Assembly (NCBI GenBank): GCA_943737045.1
Contig: CALSFV010000214.1
Location: forward strand, 930,001-994,000
Direction of reading: 5' to 3'
Length of the DNA stretch: 64,000 nt
Origin: Parapristionchus giblindavisi
Lineage: Eukaryota > Nematoda > Chromadorea > Rhabditida > Diplogasteridae
Shown: positions 37,001 through 45,139 of the stretch, in pieces
How positions within the stretch are numbered: position 1 is the stretch's first letter
Layout of the letters: each line of letters opens with the position of its first letter
Translations under genes and position numbers: made by a program
The notes under the pieces: generated by a model
Seen by the model: only the letters and a program-made list of their open reading frames with translations
What the model was told of the DNA's origin: nothing
Database searches by the model: none

Positions 37001-40000
37001 ATAACTTCTTTTTGCGAGCGGCCCGTTTGCTTACAAAACCCGAAAATAGAATCTCCTTTGATGTTGGAGACTGATCTGCATGTCCTGTTGTCGCCTATTC
37101 ATACAGATTCTCTTCCCTCCCCCCAATTCTATCGTCCCTTAGGAACACTGATATCTCCTTCTAGGCTCAATCCATATGCACTATTTCATTCCATTCCTTA
37201 TTTTCTTCATTTGTTTATTTATTTGTTTCACATCATTTGTTCGCTAAATGTGAATAAATATATATATATATGTACAAAAAAAATTCTGGCGGCATTTTGG
37301 GATTTTTTTTGAAAACCAGACAGCATTTTAAAAATCTGTTCGATCTATGGTATGAATGAAATGACTCACCTTTGGAATCATGAACGCATCGGGTAGATTC
37401 TGAGCACGGGCCAAAGCCTGAAATATCAATCATGATACAGTAACTACACTACAGTAACCGGACTGCTCCCTTCATTTTTCGTATTCCGTAATTCCTATTG
37501 TCCCATAATCATATTAGCATGGTATTTTCATACAATGAACGTTGCTCTAGAGAAGCGCTAACCATCATCTCAATTGCAGTAACCTACAGTATCCCCATGA
37601 ACAACGGTACTTCAAAATTAAAGTAACTGCCCTTAATGACACCAACCTTGACGTCATCATCCATTAGCCCACTAGCTACGGAGTTCACTCGCACTCCGAT
37701 CTCGAATGCTTTGCGCGGCTGACCAGCCAACTTGTCCAGAGCGACTGCAGCGTTCTTTCTGGAAATAAAATATAAAGGATAGGTTGAATAGCTAGATGTT
37801 AAGCAGAAATGTTTGCGATCATCCTATCAACATTGATATGATCAAGGAAGATCACAACCATATTCTGGAATTTCAAAACTTGAAGTGTACTTACACTTTC
37901 GCTTTAAGTAGACTTATAAGTCTACTTCAAGTGAAACGCAAGTCTACTTAGAGTACGACGTCACTATGCAAGTCTACTTAAAGTGAAAAAGTGACGTCAC
38001 ACACTTGAAATAACTTAAAGTAAATTTCAAGTCATTGACGAATTTTAAGTATACTTTAAGTTTTGAAATACCAGAGATACGTGGGCAGCCATTGTAGCTG
38101 GAAAATAAAATCGGGTGGGTGGGACACAAAAATGTCATTTTTGTAAAAATTTTGGCAAAATCGTGTTTATTTTTTAAGTGATTTTGATTTTTGGCAAACC
38201 CGGGTGGGTTTTGCCGCTAGCGACAATACCGCCCAAGTATAATCCCAACGAGGCATGTTCTCGTTTCAGAACGCCTAGAACATCGGTCTAAGTTGTATAC
38301 TAATCAGTATTCAGTAGAGAGCGGTTAGTTGAGCAACGAATAAAATATGTAACTAATGCATACAATTTAAATTAAATAAATAATATTATTATAATAATAT
38401 AACTTGAAAACGAGTCTCGAGACTCCTTAATCCGCACCAGGAGTGTGCGGCAACTGACTTGCCGATTGCCGGAATTGCCGAAATTGCCGCCTTTTGATTG
38501 CCGAAATTGATTACCGGCAACGGCAACCAATTATGAAAAATTGCCGAAATAAAATTCAAGCAAAAATGATTGAAAAAAGACGGATAACCACTAGTTTTGT
38601 GTGCAATATCTTAGAAATGTGATTTATACGGTATAGTAAAACGAATAATCGTGTCGTTTTGAGAATGACATTTCGTTAGCCTTTGTGTTTTCCTCAGGAA
38701 GTCGAAAGTTTTATGGCCACTACACCAGACACGGAGATTGATCCATTCTCTCATTAGACTAGTAATGTTACGAAGGCATAACACCTTCTTATCTCACGAG
38801 TAGCCACGAAGTATCTAATTTGTCCATCCGGATCTGCGAAAGCAGAAAGACTATTCGGGACGACGGGAATATTTCTGAACAAATACAGAAAGAATCTTTC
38901 CAGATATCGCTCAATAGAATTTTCTACTTTCATTCGTTGTTGCAATTTTTTATTGCCATTGGTTTCGTTTGGTAACGATTTTTGATAAGTACTTCATAAA
39001 AATTATCGTTGGCTCATTTTAAATATTTAAGTTCAAAATTGCCGAAGATGCCGAATTTTTATTTTCCGGTTGCCGGCAATTGCCGATTTCCGCAAAAAAA
39101 AATGGTTGCCGCACACATACATTTTCAAACCCCAACAATGTCGCTATCTGACCAGTTTCAAAATTTGAAAAATCTGACCAGTTTTTCGAGAATGATCAAG
39201 TTTCGCGCATGAGACGAGTTATGAGAGAAAGAAATAATTTATTTGTTATGAAAACATATAATAAAGATTGAACTTGAATGAGATTTGTTGTGAATTAATG
39301 TGATAAAGTTTGAAATTGATACGAGATCTTTCATATGAAGGACTATTGAATTGAACGAATATAAAAAATAAAAAAAAGTAAAAGAGAAATAAATAGAGAA
39401 GGAGAAGAGGGAAGAGAAGTAGAAGTGTTGTCAGATTACGGTACGTAGAGTTAGGTCAGATGTGTGATCTGTTATTTGAATTTTTAATATCGTTTAATTT
39501 AAAAGTCGGTTTTACGTATGTTTCTTTGCGTCATGACGATCATTAAGAGAACTAGAAATGTTTAAAATATAAATTGGACACTAACGTTAGTTATTCATTG
39601 AGTTTAGTGCCAAAACGCCCAATGGCCCACAGCGTTTCTTTACAACAGTGAGAGCGCGCATTGAAATTTTGGCAAAATGCCAAAAAAATTACGGTATGAC
39701 TGCACCGTGGTGTGGCTCTCGTCGTCTGCGTCTCTCACTTTTGCGTGCTCTCTCTCTTTTTCGCTCTACCTTTTTCTCTGTTACACCATGAGCGCTCTCG
39801 AAACGCTGTGTGGCCCAATGTACGACATTACCATAGTATTGTTGGACAATTGTTTGTAGGCAGTTAGTTCACTTATTTCGAATCGTTTTTTAAAAAAATT
39901 TTTTTCCAAAATGTGTAGAATTGCCTGAACTTTCACTTTATGTGCATTAGAAAAATAAATAAAAATGATTTGAGCTCATACGTTCATTTTAAACATCAAA

Positions 40001-43000
40001 ACTGGTCAGATTATGGTATTTGGGAAGATGTGAGAGCAACGAAATATTTTTTTTCCTACTTATTCGTGGTCATAATTAATTATAAAAACAAGAACTGCAC
40101 TCGAAACTGCCTCCAAGTAGTCATTTCAGATTTAGAAAGGTAAACAAGTGGTCAGATCTTGTATTTGATAAGATGTTACATCCGTGAAATATTTTTTTCA
40201 TGCTCTTTCGTGCTTATATTTAATAATGAAAACAAGAACTGCACTCGAAACTGCCTCCAAGTAGTCATTTCAGATTTAGAAAGGTAAACAAGTGATCAGA
40301 TCTTGTATTTGATAAGATGTTACATCCGTGAAATATTTTTTTCATGCTCTTTCGTGCTTATATTTAATAATGAAAACAAGAACTGCACTCGAAACTGCCT
40401 CCAAGTAGTCATTTCAGATTTAGAAAGGTAAACAAGTGATCAGATCTTGTATTTGATAAGATGTGACATCCGTGAAATATTTTTTTCCTACTTATTCGTG
40501 CTCATAATTAATGATAAAAACAAGAACTGTGCGTAAATGTGCCTCCAAGTAGTAATTTCAGATATTCAAATACTTGTGCTTCTGAGAATGTTGATAGGCA
40601 CATTTATCAATGAATATCAAATTTTAGTGTTGAATTTACATTTTAAAAATCCATTATTCTCTTAATGATCATATGTGAAGTAATGAAACAAACTGAAATC
40701 GGGGATGTGCCTACCAACATTCTCAAAAAATTGAATATAAGAAATTGCTTGTTGGAGGCATATTTACTCACATTCTTTTACTTTGATAATTATTTATGAG
40801 CACGAATAAGTAGAAAAATATATATTTCAATAACACATCTTTTCAAATGTCAGCTTTGATCAGTGTTGTGGCTTTAAATGACCGTATGAGTTCAAATAGT
40901 TTTTATTCTATTTTATTTTTTGTACTTGGAAATAAACTTCATCATCTTCTTCAACGACAAGTAGAAGAATTATCGATCGACCGTTGGTGCACATTTCTCA
41001 ATAACCAACTTTACTGTCCAATTTACAGTTCAAAAATTGATAGCCCTCTTAGTGATCATATTTGACGTAAAGAAGGATAAGTAAATCACAGTTTTAATGC
41101 TATTATCAGTAATTATCATTGTACAACTCTAGCAACTCTTCTAGCTTTCTTCCTTCTTCTCCCTTTTTACCTTTTATAGCACGGTGTGACACACCTACAG
41201 GAGAAAAGAGTGGGCGGAAGTTTAAACTTTTAGCGCATACCGTATACAGAAAACCAAAAGCGTAGTTCGTGATCACGAAGGCATTTCCGTATAAGAAAAA
41301 ATTACAGATTTGAAAAAATTCGCGCCATTCCTGAATCATGAAAAAGAACAATCTTACAGTAATCAGTAAGTGTTGAAAAATCCTGATTAATGCCTGAATT
41401 CTGCAGGAATTGTTGTTGGGTCTCACAGCGAATAGAAAGAAAAAGCGAGAGCGCAGACATGTCAGACACTTTTTGTCTGCTAATTCTGTCGCCGATCGAT
41501 TTCTCTTATTGTGTCATACCGTGTATTTCGCAATTCTTTATATTCTTTCAATTCAATAGTCCTTCATATGCACGAACACAAACCTTTATTACAGCTCATG
41601 ATAAATCTATATCACATCAGTTCACAATAAAACTATTTCAATTTTAATCTTTATCACATTAATTTTTAAAAAATCAATTCTCTATTTCTTTCTCCACTTG
41701 TCTCGTCCCTTTCGTGCACTTGATCATCCTGGAAAAAAAACTACTGTAGGGGAAAACGAGCTTTCGTAAACCACTCTATTAAATAACATGCTAACAATAA
41801 GCTGCCGAAAAATACTCTGAGCATTAGTTTATTTGCCCTTATAATGCACATTTGCTTTACGTGCCTACTACGGTGGCGAGAACCAGTCACTAGTCACTAA
41901 ATATTATCTCTCTCCAACTAGTGCGCAATCTTTTCCACTCTCTCTGATACTCTTCTGTCTCCTGTGGCAGCCGTGCGTTGGGGTCACGGTTGAGTAGAAA
42001 TATTACTCTTTTTCTACTCTTTGTTTTTTTCTCGGCTCTAAGTAATCAAAATATGCAAATCTATATAATTTTGGAATCTACAAATCAAGGGCTATTCTAC
42101 AAGCCTAAAATTGATTGCAAAAGGACAATTTTAAATTTCTTCAATTTTTCAAGTAATGCATTGCAGTAAATATTTTATTAAAGTAATTCGAATAACAATG
42201 AAAAATACAAAAAAGAAAATATAAAAATATTAATAAAGGAAATAAATTATATTATCGTCCGATTCCGATCCGATTTGAAAGAATGCATTCACGAAAAATT
42301 GAAAAAAAGTGTTCTTTGACAGTCAATTGCAGACTTGGTAAATAGCTCTTAGCTTGTAGATTTCAAACATATTCAGATTTACAAATTTCGAATACTTATA
42401 GCCGAGAAATCCCAAAAGGAGTAGAAAAAGAGTAGCTGAAAATAAGTCACTAATGTTGCGATGATCTCATCACTACTAACCGTCGCGCGAGAGGTCGTAA
42501 ATGTGCCTCTCTCGGTTGTGTAGAGAGAGACTGTTACTAGGGCTAGTAAGTAGTGACTGGTTCTCGCCACCCTAGTACCTACGCCGTAACCTCCGCCGTA
42601 AGGACAGAGGAGGTTACGGCGTAGGCACGCAAGGCAAATGTAACGAATTGTAGGACACTCATAGACTTATTTATACTGCAGCGGTATTACTTATTTATAC
42701 CGTATTTAAAGTGCATGCATACTAATTCTTGTGCATCTATTAATAATATTAATTTAACTATATAGTTTTCTTTCGTCTCATTTTGGACACCACTCCTTCG
42801 TACCATTCATTCAGAGATCAAAAGAAACGGAAATGCGACTCCCCTGAATTTTGCCAATCAAGGATATTTCGAAAAAAAAAACAAAAAAAAATTAAACAAT
42901 ATTTGCTCTTTCGAAAATATCAATGCGCTAAAGTTTACTATTGATAGAATTGCAAATTTGTTTCGGGGAAGTATCTGCAAAAATTTATTTCGAGAAAGTA

Positions 43001-43705
43001 TCGGAAAAGCGAAAAACTAAAAATGCACATCTCTGCTGCCAATAGGGCAAATATTGATAAGTGGTTTACCACAATTTGTTTGCTTATTCGTTCGGGTTTT
43101 GACCACTTTTCTATGTTTATGTCACTCCTATCTTGTCGTAAAAACGTTATCACGTTATTTACGTGAAAATAAGCGAAAAATAAGCGATTTTTGACAAATC
43201 TGACCAGTTTTAAAATTTTTGGTGAAATCTGACCAGTTGGCGGAGCCAAAAATTGTTGGTCTTAGCATAATGTATGGCCGCACACCCCTGATCCGCACGA
43301 TGCCAGCAATTTTATCTTTTCGGATTCACCAATTGATTAAAGCATTAATTTCACGAGTACATTTGCATGTTTAACTATGATCTATTTCTGTTATAATACA
43401 TTAATTCTCCACTCACCTCGCTTCATCCTTCGCCGTGAGCGCCACGCCATCCTCCAGCTCAATTACCACCGAGTCCGCCTGAATCAGGGACAAATACGAC
43501 TAATTTCAAATTCCAAATTGGCGCGAACCTGGATGGTCGTCACTTTCGCCAGCATCTTCTCCGAGCTGGCGGGCACGTACAGTAGCGCTCTTCGAGGCAC
43601 ATATCGTGCGGCTTCTTTGATGCCGGCAAATGAGGATGAGGGACGGGACGAGTCCATCCGTAGTGGTCGAACCACCGTAGACAGTAACCATGATGGAGTC
43701 CGCAT
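28031..43705 (-). CDS. CLYBL-like citramalyl-CoA lyase, mitochondrial (intact copy 2)
   Basis: Twelve exons: 43,529-43,705, 43,417-43,478, 37,647-37,758, 37,370-37,417, 32,993-33,070, 32,423-32,573, 31,902-31,969, 31,517-31,595, 31,386-31,432, 30,641-30,734, 30,510-30,565 and 28,031-28,087. All phases close to 342 aa; human CLYBL is about 340. Residues 1-40 are basic and serine-rich, like a mitochondrial presequence. RRALLYVPASSEKML, IELEDGVAL, VFGSDDYCADIG, GFTGKQTIHPSQ and QMIDRPLLL follow in family order; the Asp of the MID motif and the acidic GSDD patch match catalytic or metal-binding positions. The family splits citramalyl-CoA into pyruvate and acetyl-CoA in mitochondria, in itaconate breakdown. 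It is the next gene after ATG13 on the same strand, 1.4 kb away. Introns hold a LINE, a hAT element and a TTAA palindrome. One C. elegans relative is known; the symbol is left blank. Confidence 0.88.
28471..30327. mobile_element. 1,857-bp TTAA-flanked palindromic element
   Basis: Perfect TTAA duplication at 28,467-28,470 and 30,328-30,331. Termini are GAGAGCATGTCTGAGGGAA and, inverted, GAGAGCCTGTCTGAGGGAA (one mismatch in 19). The arms are inverted copies across roughly 850 bp, including a 73-residue frame found at 28,598 on plus and 30,209 on minus. Unit I has an uninterrupted site (CTAACGAAATG at 9,537). No transposase; TTAA target use is typical of piggyBac-type elements. It lies in the last CLYBL intron. 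Confidence 0.9.
32136..32324. mobile_element. MITE with TAGGTGGGC ends
   Basis: TAGGTGGGCACGC at the left and GCGCGCCCACCTA-like end at the right. Internal repeats of AAGGCTGTGCGCAAA and its complement make a long hairpin. A second copy in opposite orientation is at 49,741-49,930. Confidence 0.8.
32685..32803. repeat. AGGCA-family TTAA hairpin MITE
   Basis: CTCTCCGCTCTGACAACG at the left pairs with ATTGCCAGAGTGGAGAG at the right, ending GTGCCTTTAA. It lies in CLYBL intron 5. Confidence 0.7.
33272..34291 (+). CDS. LINE ORF1 protein (coiled coil, proline/histidine-rich C-terminus)
   Basis: About 340 residues. The frame is open upstream to 33,245, but the paralogous empty site shows the element begins near 33,272, so starts at 33,272 or 33,329 (MESLRTLL) are the candidates. 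After about 40 residues a charged helical segment (LIVKMQTDLRRERLRNDRLE, then KTVEDLQGVVNTL) looks like a coiled coil. The middle part (SLVIARLPVST to PRLTKVVCPTRKHQQLMLKF) resembles an RNA-recognition-like ORF1 domain, without certainty. The last 100 residues are rich in P, H, N and S. ORF1 proteins of LINEs bind the element RNA; that role is inferred. It stops at TAA 34,289-34,291, overlapping the ORF2 frame by 16 nt. Confidence 0.75.
   Translation: MLCTVNSDNLTFGTASGDIMESLRTLLSPKSHSTTSSVNKRARTLDDDEQEDGLSLSDICQLIVKMQTDLRRERLRNDRLEKTVEDLQGVVNTLKVNSSVSTPPDTVMVEPNTESDNSATPSNHNHTVDTNHDNEDKKDLERSLVIARLPVSTSNDPYDATFDDFNSVVRISSILGCTFIPISVYRMPIGSDDSSFPRLTKVVCPTRKHQQLMLKFAHRIRHDPHFGDIYIRPSFANPADRKPTPPIPRPSTNRNRHDSTHSRHSTHSKTPIRRSHNNAPPHPRIHPNSYHSLRPLSHPNYPHPPFQPYPYPTPFMNHFNHYGAPPNLGIPFSSNMSNW
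34276..37074 (+). CDS. LINE ORF2 polyprotein: AP endonuclease plus reverse transcriptase
   Basis: An open frame of 900 residues counted from 34,372. The frame extends without a stop back to 34,276 and encodes the endonuclease start motif NCRSVKNKL just before 34,372, so the true product starts upstream of the first listed methionine. No ATG is available, and the frame overlaps ORF1 at -1. Endonuclease marks are GGGVIILVH (about residue 50), GDFNFPDIDW (about 126) and TSDHYSLEF (about 198). Reverse transcriptase marks are NYRPISITS (about 484), YFDFAKAFDRV (about 553), SGVPQGSVLGPLLF (about 610) and YADD (644-647). All catalytic motifs are present and no stop interrupts them, so this may be a young, recently mobile copy. 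CR1/Jockey-group affinity is judged from motif wording only. Confidence 0.9.
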   Translation, partial: YVKLVNSHRSQRTCRSYILKGFSSNCRSVKNKLPYLSQLLTKNYSIICLYESWLSPNFPNSLLLNGHDHNYNAFRRDRNQNGGGVIILVHSTINVIQVSDQSIKGSHELLALDLDINGDLIRTICVYRNPKANTTQTEYLIKSITDLSSCPQPSILTGDFNFPDIDWSIHPQHQNCTPSSRLFIDFCVSTNMAQLVKEPTHKLGNTLDLLLCNHPKLIDRTEVGPPFCTSDHYSLEFSLSINHASPSYIIKRNYKAADYDLINMQLANVDWTSIFSTTKSTEKMYDIFIRTIIKSIDTHVPWCRVNVNHGKLPPHMERLLNKRFIAWQRSISQPSTESRHTFENLNKKFRKELIRHHKIIEKRIIDSEDNNKFFTYMKRCTSNQKGIDGLKDANGTSVLNDTEKADLLAKTFVGVFTTDNGITPTPTPLSHTGNFEEPIFLRHEICEFINKWKKSSCKTPENIDLYFIKQISIPISEPLEIIFRTSFETGIIPSQWRHSIVTPVKKSPPFSDPLNYRPISITSFFCRVFERILSKSIIAHCESLEIFPDEQYGFRKHRSRELQMLEVLEHWSASLSNGQPVDVIYFDFAKAFDRVSHPKLLAKLNTIGLSHKTTNWITSYLSQRTFQVRVNNKLSESHSVSSGVPQGSVLGPLLFLIFTSELPSLVQKDGVLARLYADDIKIYKSFGSNETPQPLQAAVDTIVQWSADWQLPLASHKCNSLHLGRANPKRIYTINNVNLDQKDAVKDLGFIIQRGLTFSEHCRSISNKAKSACHIIMRALRTNNPKILLKAYSIYIRPILESASAVFNPYQKKDIKVLEQVQNYFTRRLFARCFKSTWDNMPRANVRNEKLDLETLEHRRSIIDIRTSIKLLRGKFRISNKKNHYFKTYITRNGLNFSNSGSRFQYRHNNFFLRAARLLTKPENRISFDVGD
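37863..38078. repeat. MITE with CTCTGGTATTTCAAAACTT ends, unit II copy
   Basis: ATTCTGGAATTTCAAAACTT at the left and TTTGAAATACCAGAG at the right, collinear with 14,094-14,308. It was inherited with the duplication. Confidence 0.8.
38715..38952 (+). pseudogene. hAT transposase C-terminal dimerisation domain remnant
   Basis: A single plus-strand frame reads TEIDPFSH, stop, a short stretch, stop, then LISRVATKYLICPSGSAKAE continuing to RLFGTTGIF and an arginine/lysine-rich tail. This matches the order of the hAT C-terminal domain (acidic segment, LA..YL.IP.SSA..ER.FS..G). Two in-frame stops (38,754 and 38,778 regions) show it is dead. The 63-residue minus-strand frame across it is a shadow. 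No BED finger or RNase H-like catalytic part was found nearby. Confidence 0.75.
39622..39824. repeat. CACAGCGTTTC element, copy 1
   Basis: CACAGCGTTTC at the left and GAAACGCTGTG at the right. Internal TTTTGGCAAAATGCCAAAAA and GGTATGACTGCACCG are shared with 54,902-55,076, which lies in the opposite orientation. It is inside the hAT element. Confidence 0.7.
40083..40560. repeat. 144-bp tandem array
   Basis: The marker AGAACTGCAC recurs at 40,091, 40,235 and 40,379, and in degenerate form at 40,523, a period of exactly 144 bp. The middle two units are almost identical. It is inside the hAT element. Confidence 0.9.
41855..42645. repeat. Nested MITEs: foldback inside a TGCACTGTTAC-family element
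   Basis: Outer pieces GCACATTTGCTTTACGTGCC and GCACGCAAGGCAAATGTAAC belong to the GC-rich hairpin family. Between CCTAC repeats sits a foldback of about 700 bp with ends TACGGTGGCGAGAACCAGTC and its inverse ending CTCGCCACCCTAGTA. The whole nest lies inside the hAT element, giving three insertion layers. Confidence 0.7.
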
Positions 43706-45139
43706 TCTTAATATAAAGTAAAAGGTAGAGCCCCCGTTATTCGCCCGTTATCCCGTTATTCGAGGCACACGAAGTTCTGTGGGTGATCTCTGATAGGCCA
43801 GTGATAACTCTTAATGTGGAGGCAAAAGTCACGAACGGAAAAGGTGAGAGAATATGTAAAACGAGCAATTTTCTCGGCTTTTCTTTCAGTGATTTTGAAC
43901 ATAAAATAAAGGATCACTCCCAAAAACTTTTCACTATGACATGTATGTTATTGTTGGCACTACGCCAACGACATTTCTCTATATATCTGTCTCTCCATGA
44001 TTTCGCTCTCTCTCTCTCAATGTTTCTCTCTCTCGTTCTATTCGAGCGGTATTCACTTTCACTGTGCAAAATCAAAGAGTTTCAATCACTTCACAAAGTC
44101 ACAATAAGTTACTGTAGTTCACTGGGTCACAAACATGATCGATACCGTATCCCGAATACTGTACGGGTTGTGCAATGAATAACCATTGAGGTAGACATTG
44201 AACTAATGAGAGTACTCGTTTATTCGCAAAATCTGATGTATACAACAACATAACATATCAAATATAAAAAATTAGTGAATTGGGACTGATAATGAGCTTT
44301 AGAAGAAACCTTAATCATAGTGTGCGATAACAATTTACAAAATAATGGCACTAATTACAATATAAATCAATTAACGGGAGCAAATTTTCTCTCCATTTCT
44401 ATGTGCTTACAAAGAAATATTGAAATAAAGACGTTAATCCTCTAAAAACGGGTGGTGCAAGATAGAAAAGTGGTGGGCGTACATGAGCAGGCCTACAAGT
44501 GAGCGAGAGTGACTGGTCGGGGGTTTCGTATTTGTACAGTCTACAGTAACCATAACTCATATGTGGGCTACAGTAACCATAACTCGGGTTGTATTCGAGT
44601 AAGAGTGAGTGAGTGAGTACAGGCATGAGAAGGAATGGCCGAAAAGACACGGGGATTGGGGCGAAAAGAATAGAAATTGAACAAAAGCATCCGACAAGGG
44701 TGTGTGGAAAGCGCAAACGTACAAAGCTTCGCATGCATTAAGTGTGAATTGGTCAGCATCAGGGGCAATTGGTGAGAACCGTAACCGGCAAATAGCCGGG
44801 TGAGAAACGGAACAACTAGCGGGCGTCCTTGCCTGATAATCAGGGTCTTCCCCGATTATCAGGGTCGAACATCTACAGTATCGCTGACAGTGAGTGAGTA
44901 GACTGTGTACAAATATGTATATATTGAAGATAATTGGACTGCTAGCAATTGGATAACATAGTGGGCAGTCTGATAAACGGGGGCGAAATACGCAGTAAGA
45001 GTAAACAAATATAAAAGCTCTATCAAGTTTTAAACTCGAAAATGGTGAAAAACGGGATTGAAAAAGAGCGTAAAGTGTCAATCTAAATAGATCAATAAAA
45101 GGAGGCGCGGCTACAGTATGCCAACAATCGCGGCGGGAT
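43706..45139. other. Intergenic region between ATG13 stop and CLYBL start
   Basis: No exon is recognised. It has two units of the 27-bp CTACAGTAACCATAACTCAT repeat (44,540-44,587). A CCCGTTATTCGAGGCACACG segment at 43,750 recurs at 62,290. The 1.4 kb spacing between same-strand genes is longer than usual for a nematode operon. Confidence 0.5.

Larger units (their letters stand above)
33272..37272 (+). mobile_element. CR1/Jockey-like non-LTR retrotransposon (LINE), two open ORFs
   Basis: An insertion of about 4.0 kb in CLYBL intron 4, antisense to the host gene. Unit I (13,065-13,100) is uninterrupted. The left junction lies after GTTACA and the right junction at TACAAAAA, giving a possible short ACAA duplication. 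The 3' end is a short (TA)n stretch rather than poly(A). There is almost no 5' UTR: the first ATG is at the left junction. Confidence 0.85.
38438..43290 (+). mobile_element. 4,853-bp hAT-type DNA transposon
   Basis: The ends CAGGAGTGTGCGGC and, inverted from the right, CAGGGGTGTGCGGC are 14-bp terminal repeats with one mismatch. They are flanked by an exact 8-bp duplication, ATCCGCAC (38,430-38,437 and 43,291-43,298). Unit I has a single ATCCGCAC at the same place (about 14,580). The 8-bp duplication and CAG start are hAT hallmarks. The only recognisable coding remnant is the transposase C-terminus at 38,715-38,952. The rest holds a 144-bp tandem array and nested MITEs. It lies in CLYBL intron 2. 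Confidence 0.9.

Noticed and set aside
38754..38945. 63-residue minus-strand frame
   Set aside because: It is the shadow of the plus-strand hAT transposase remnant, which has clear family order.
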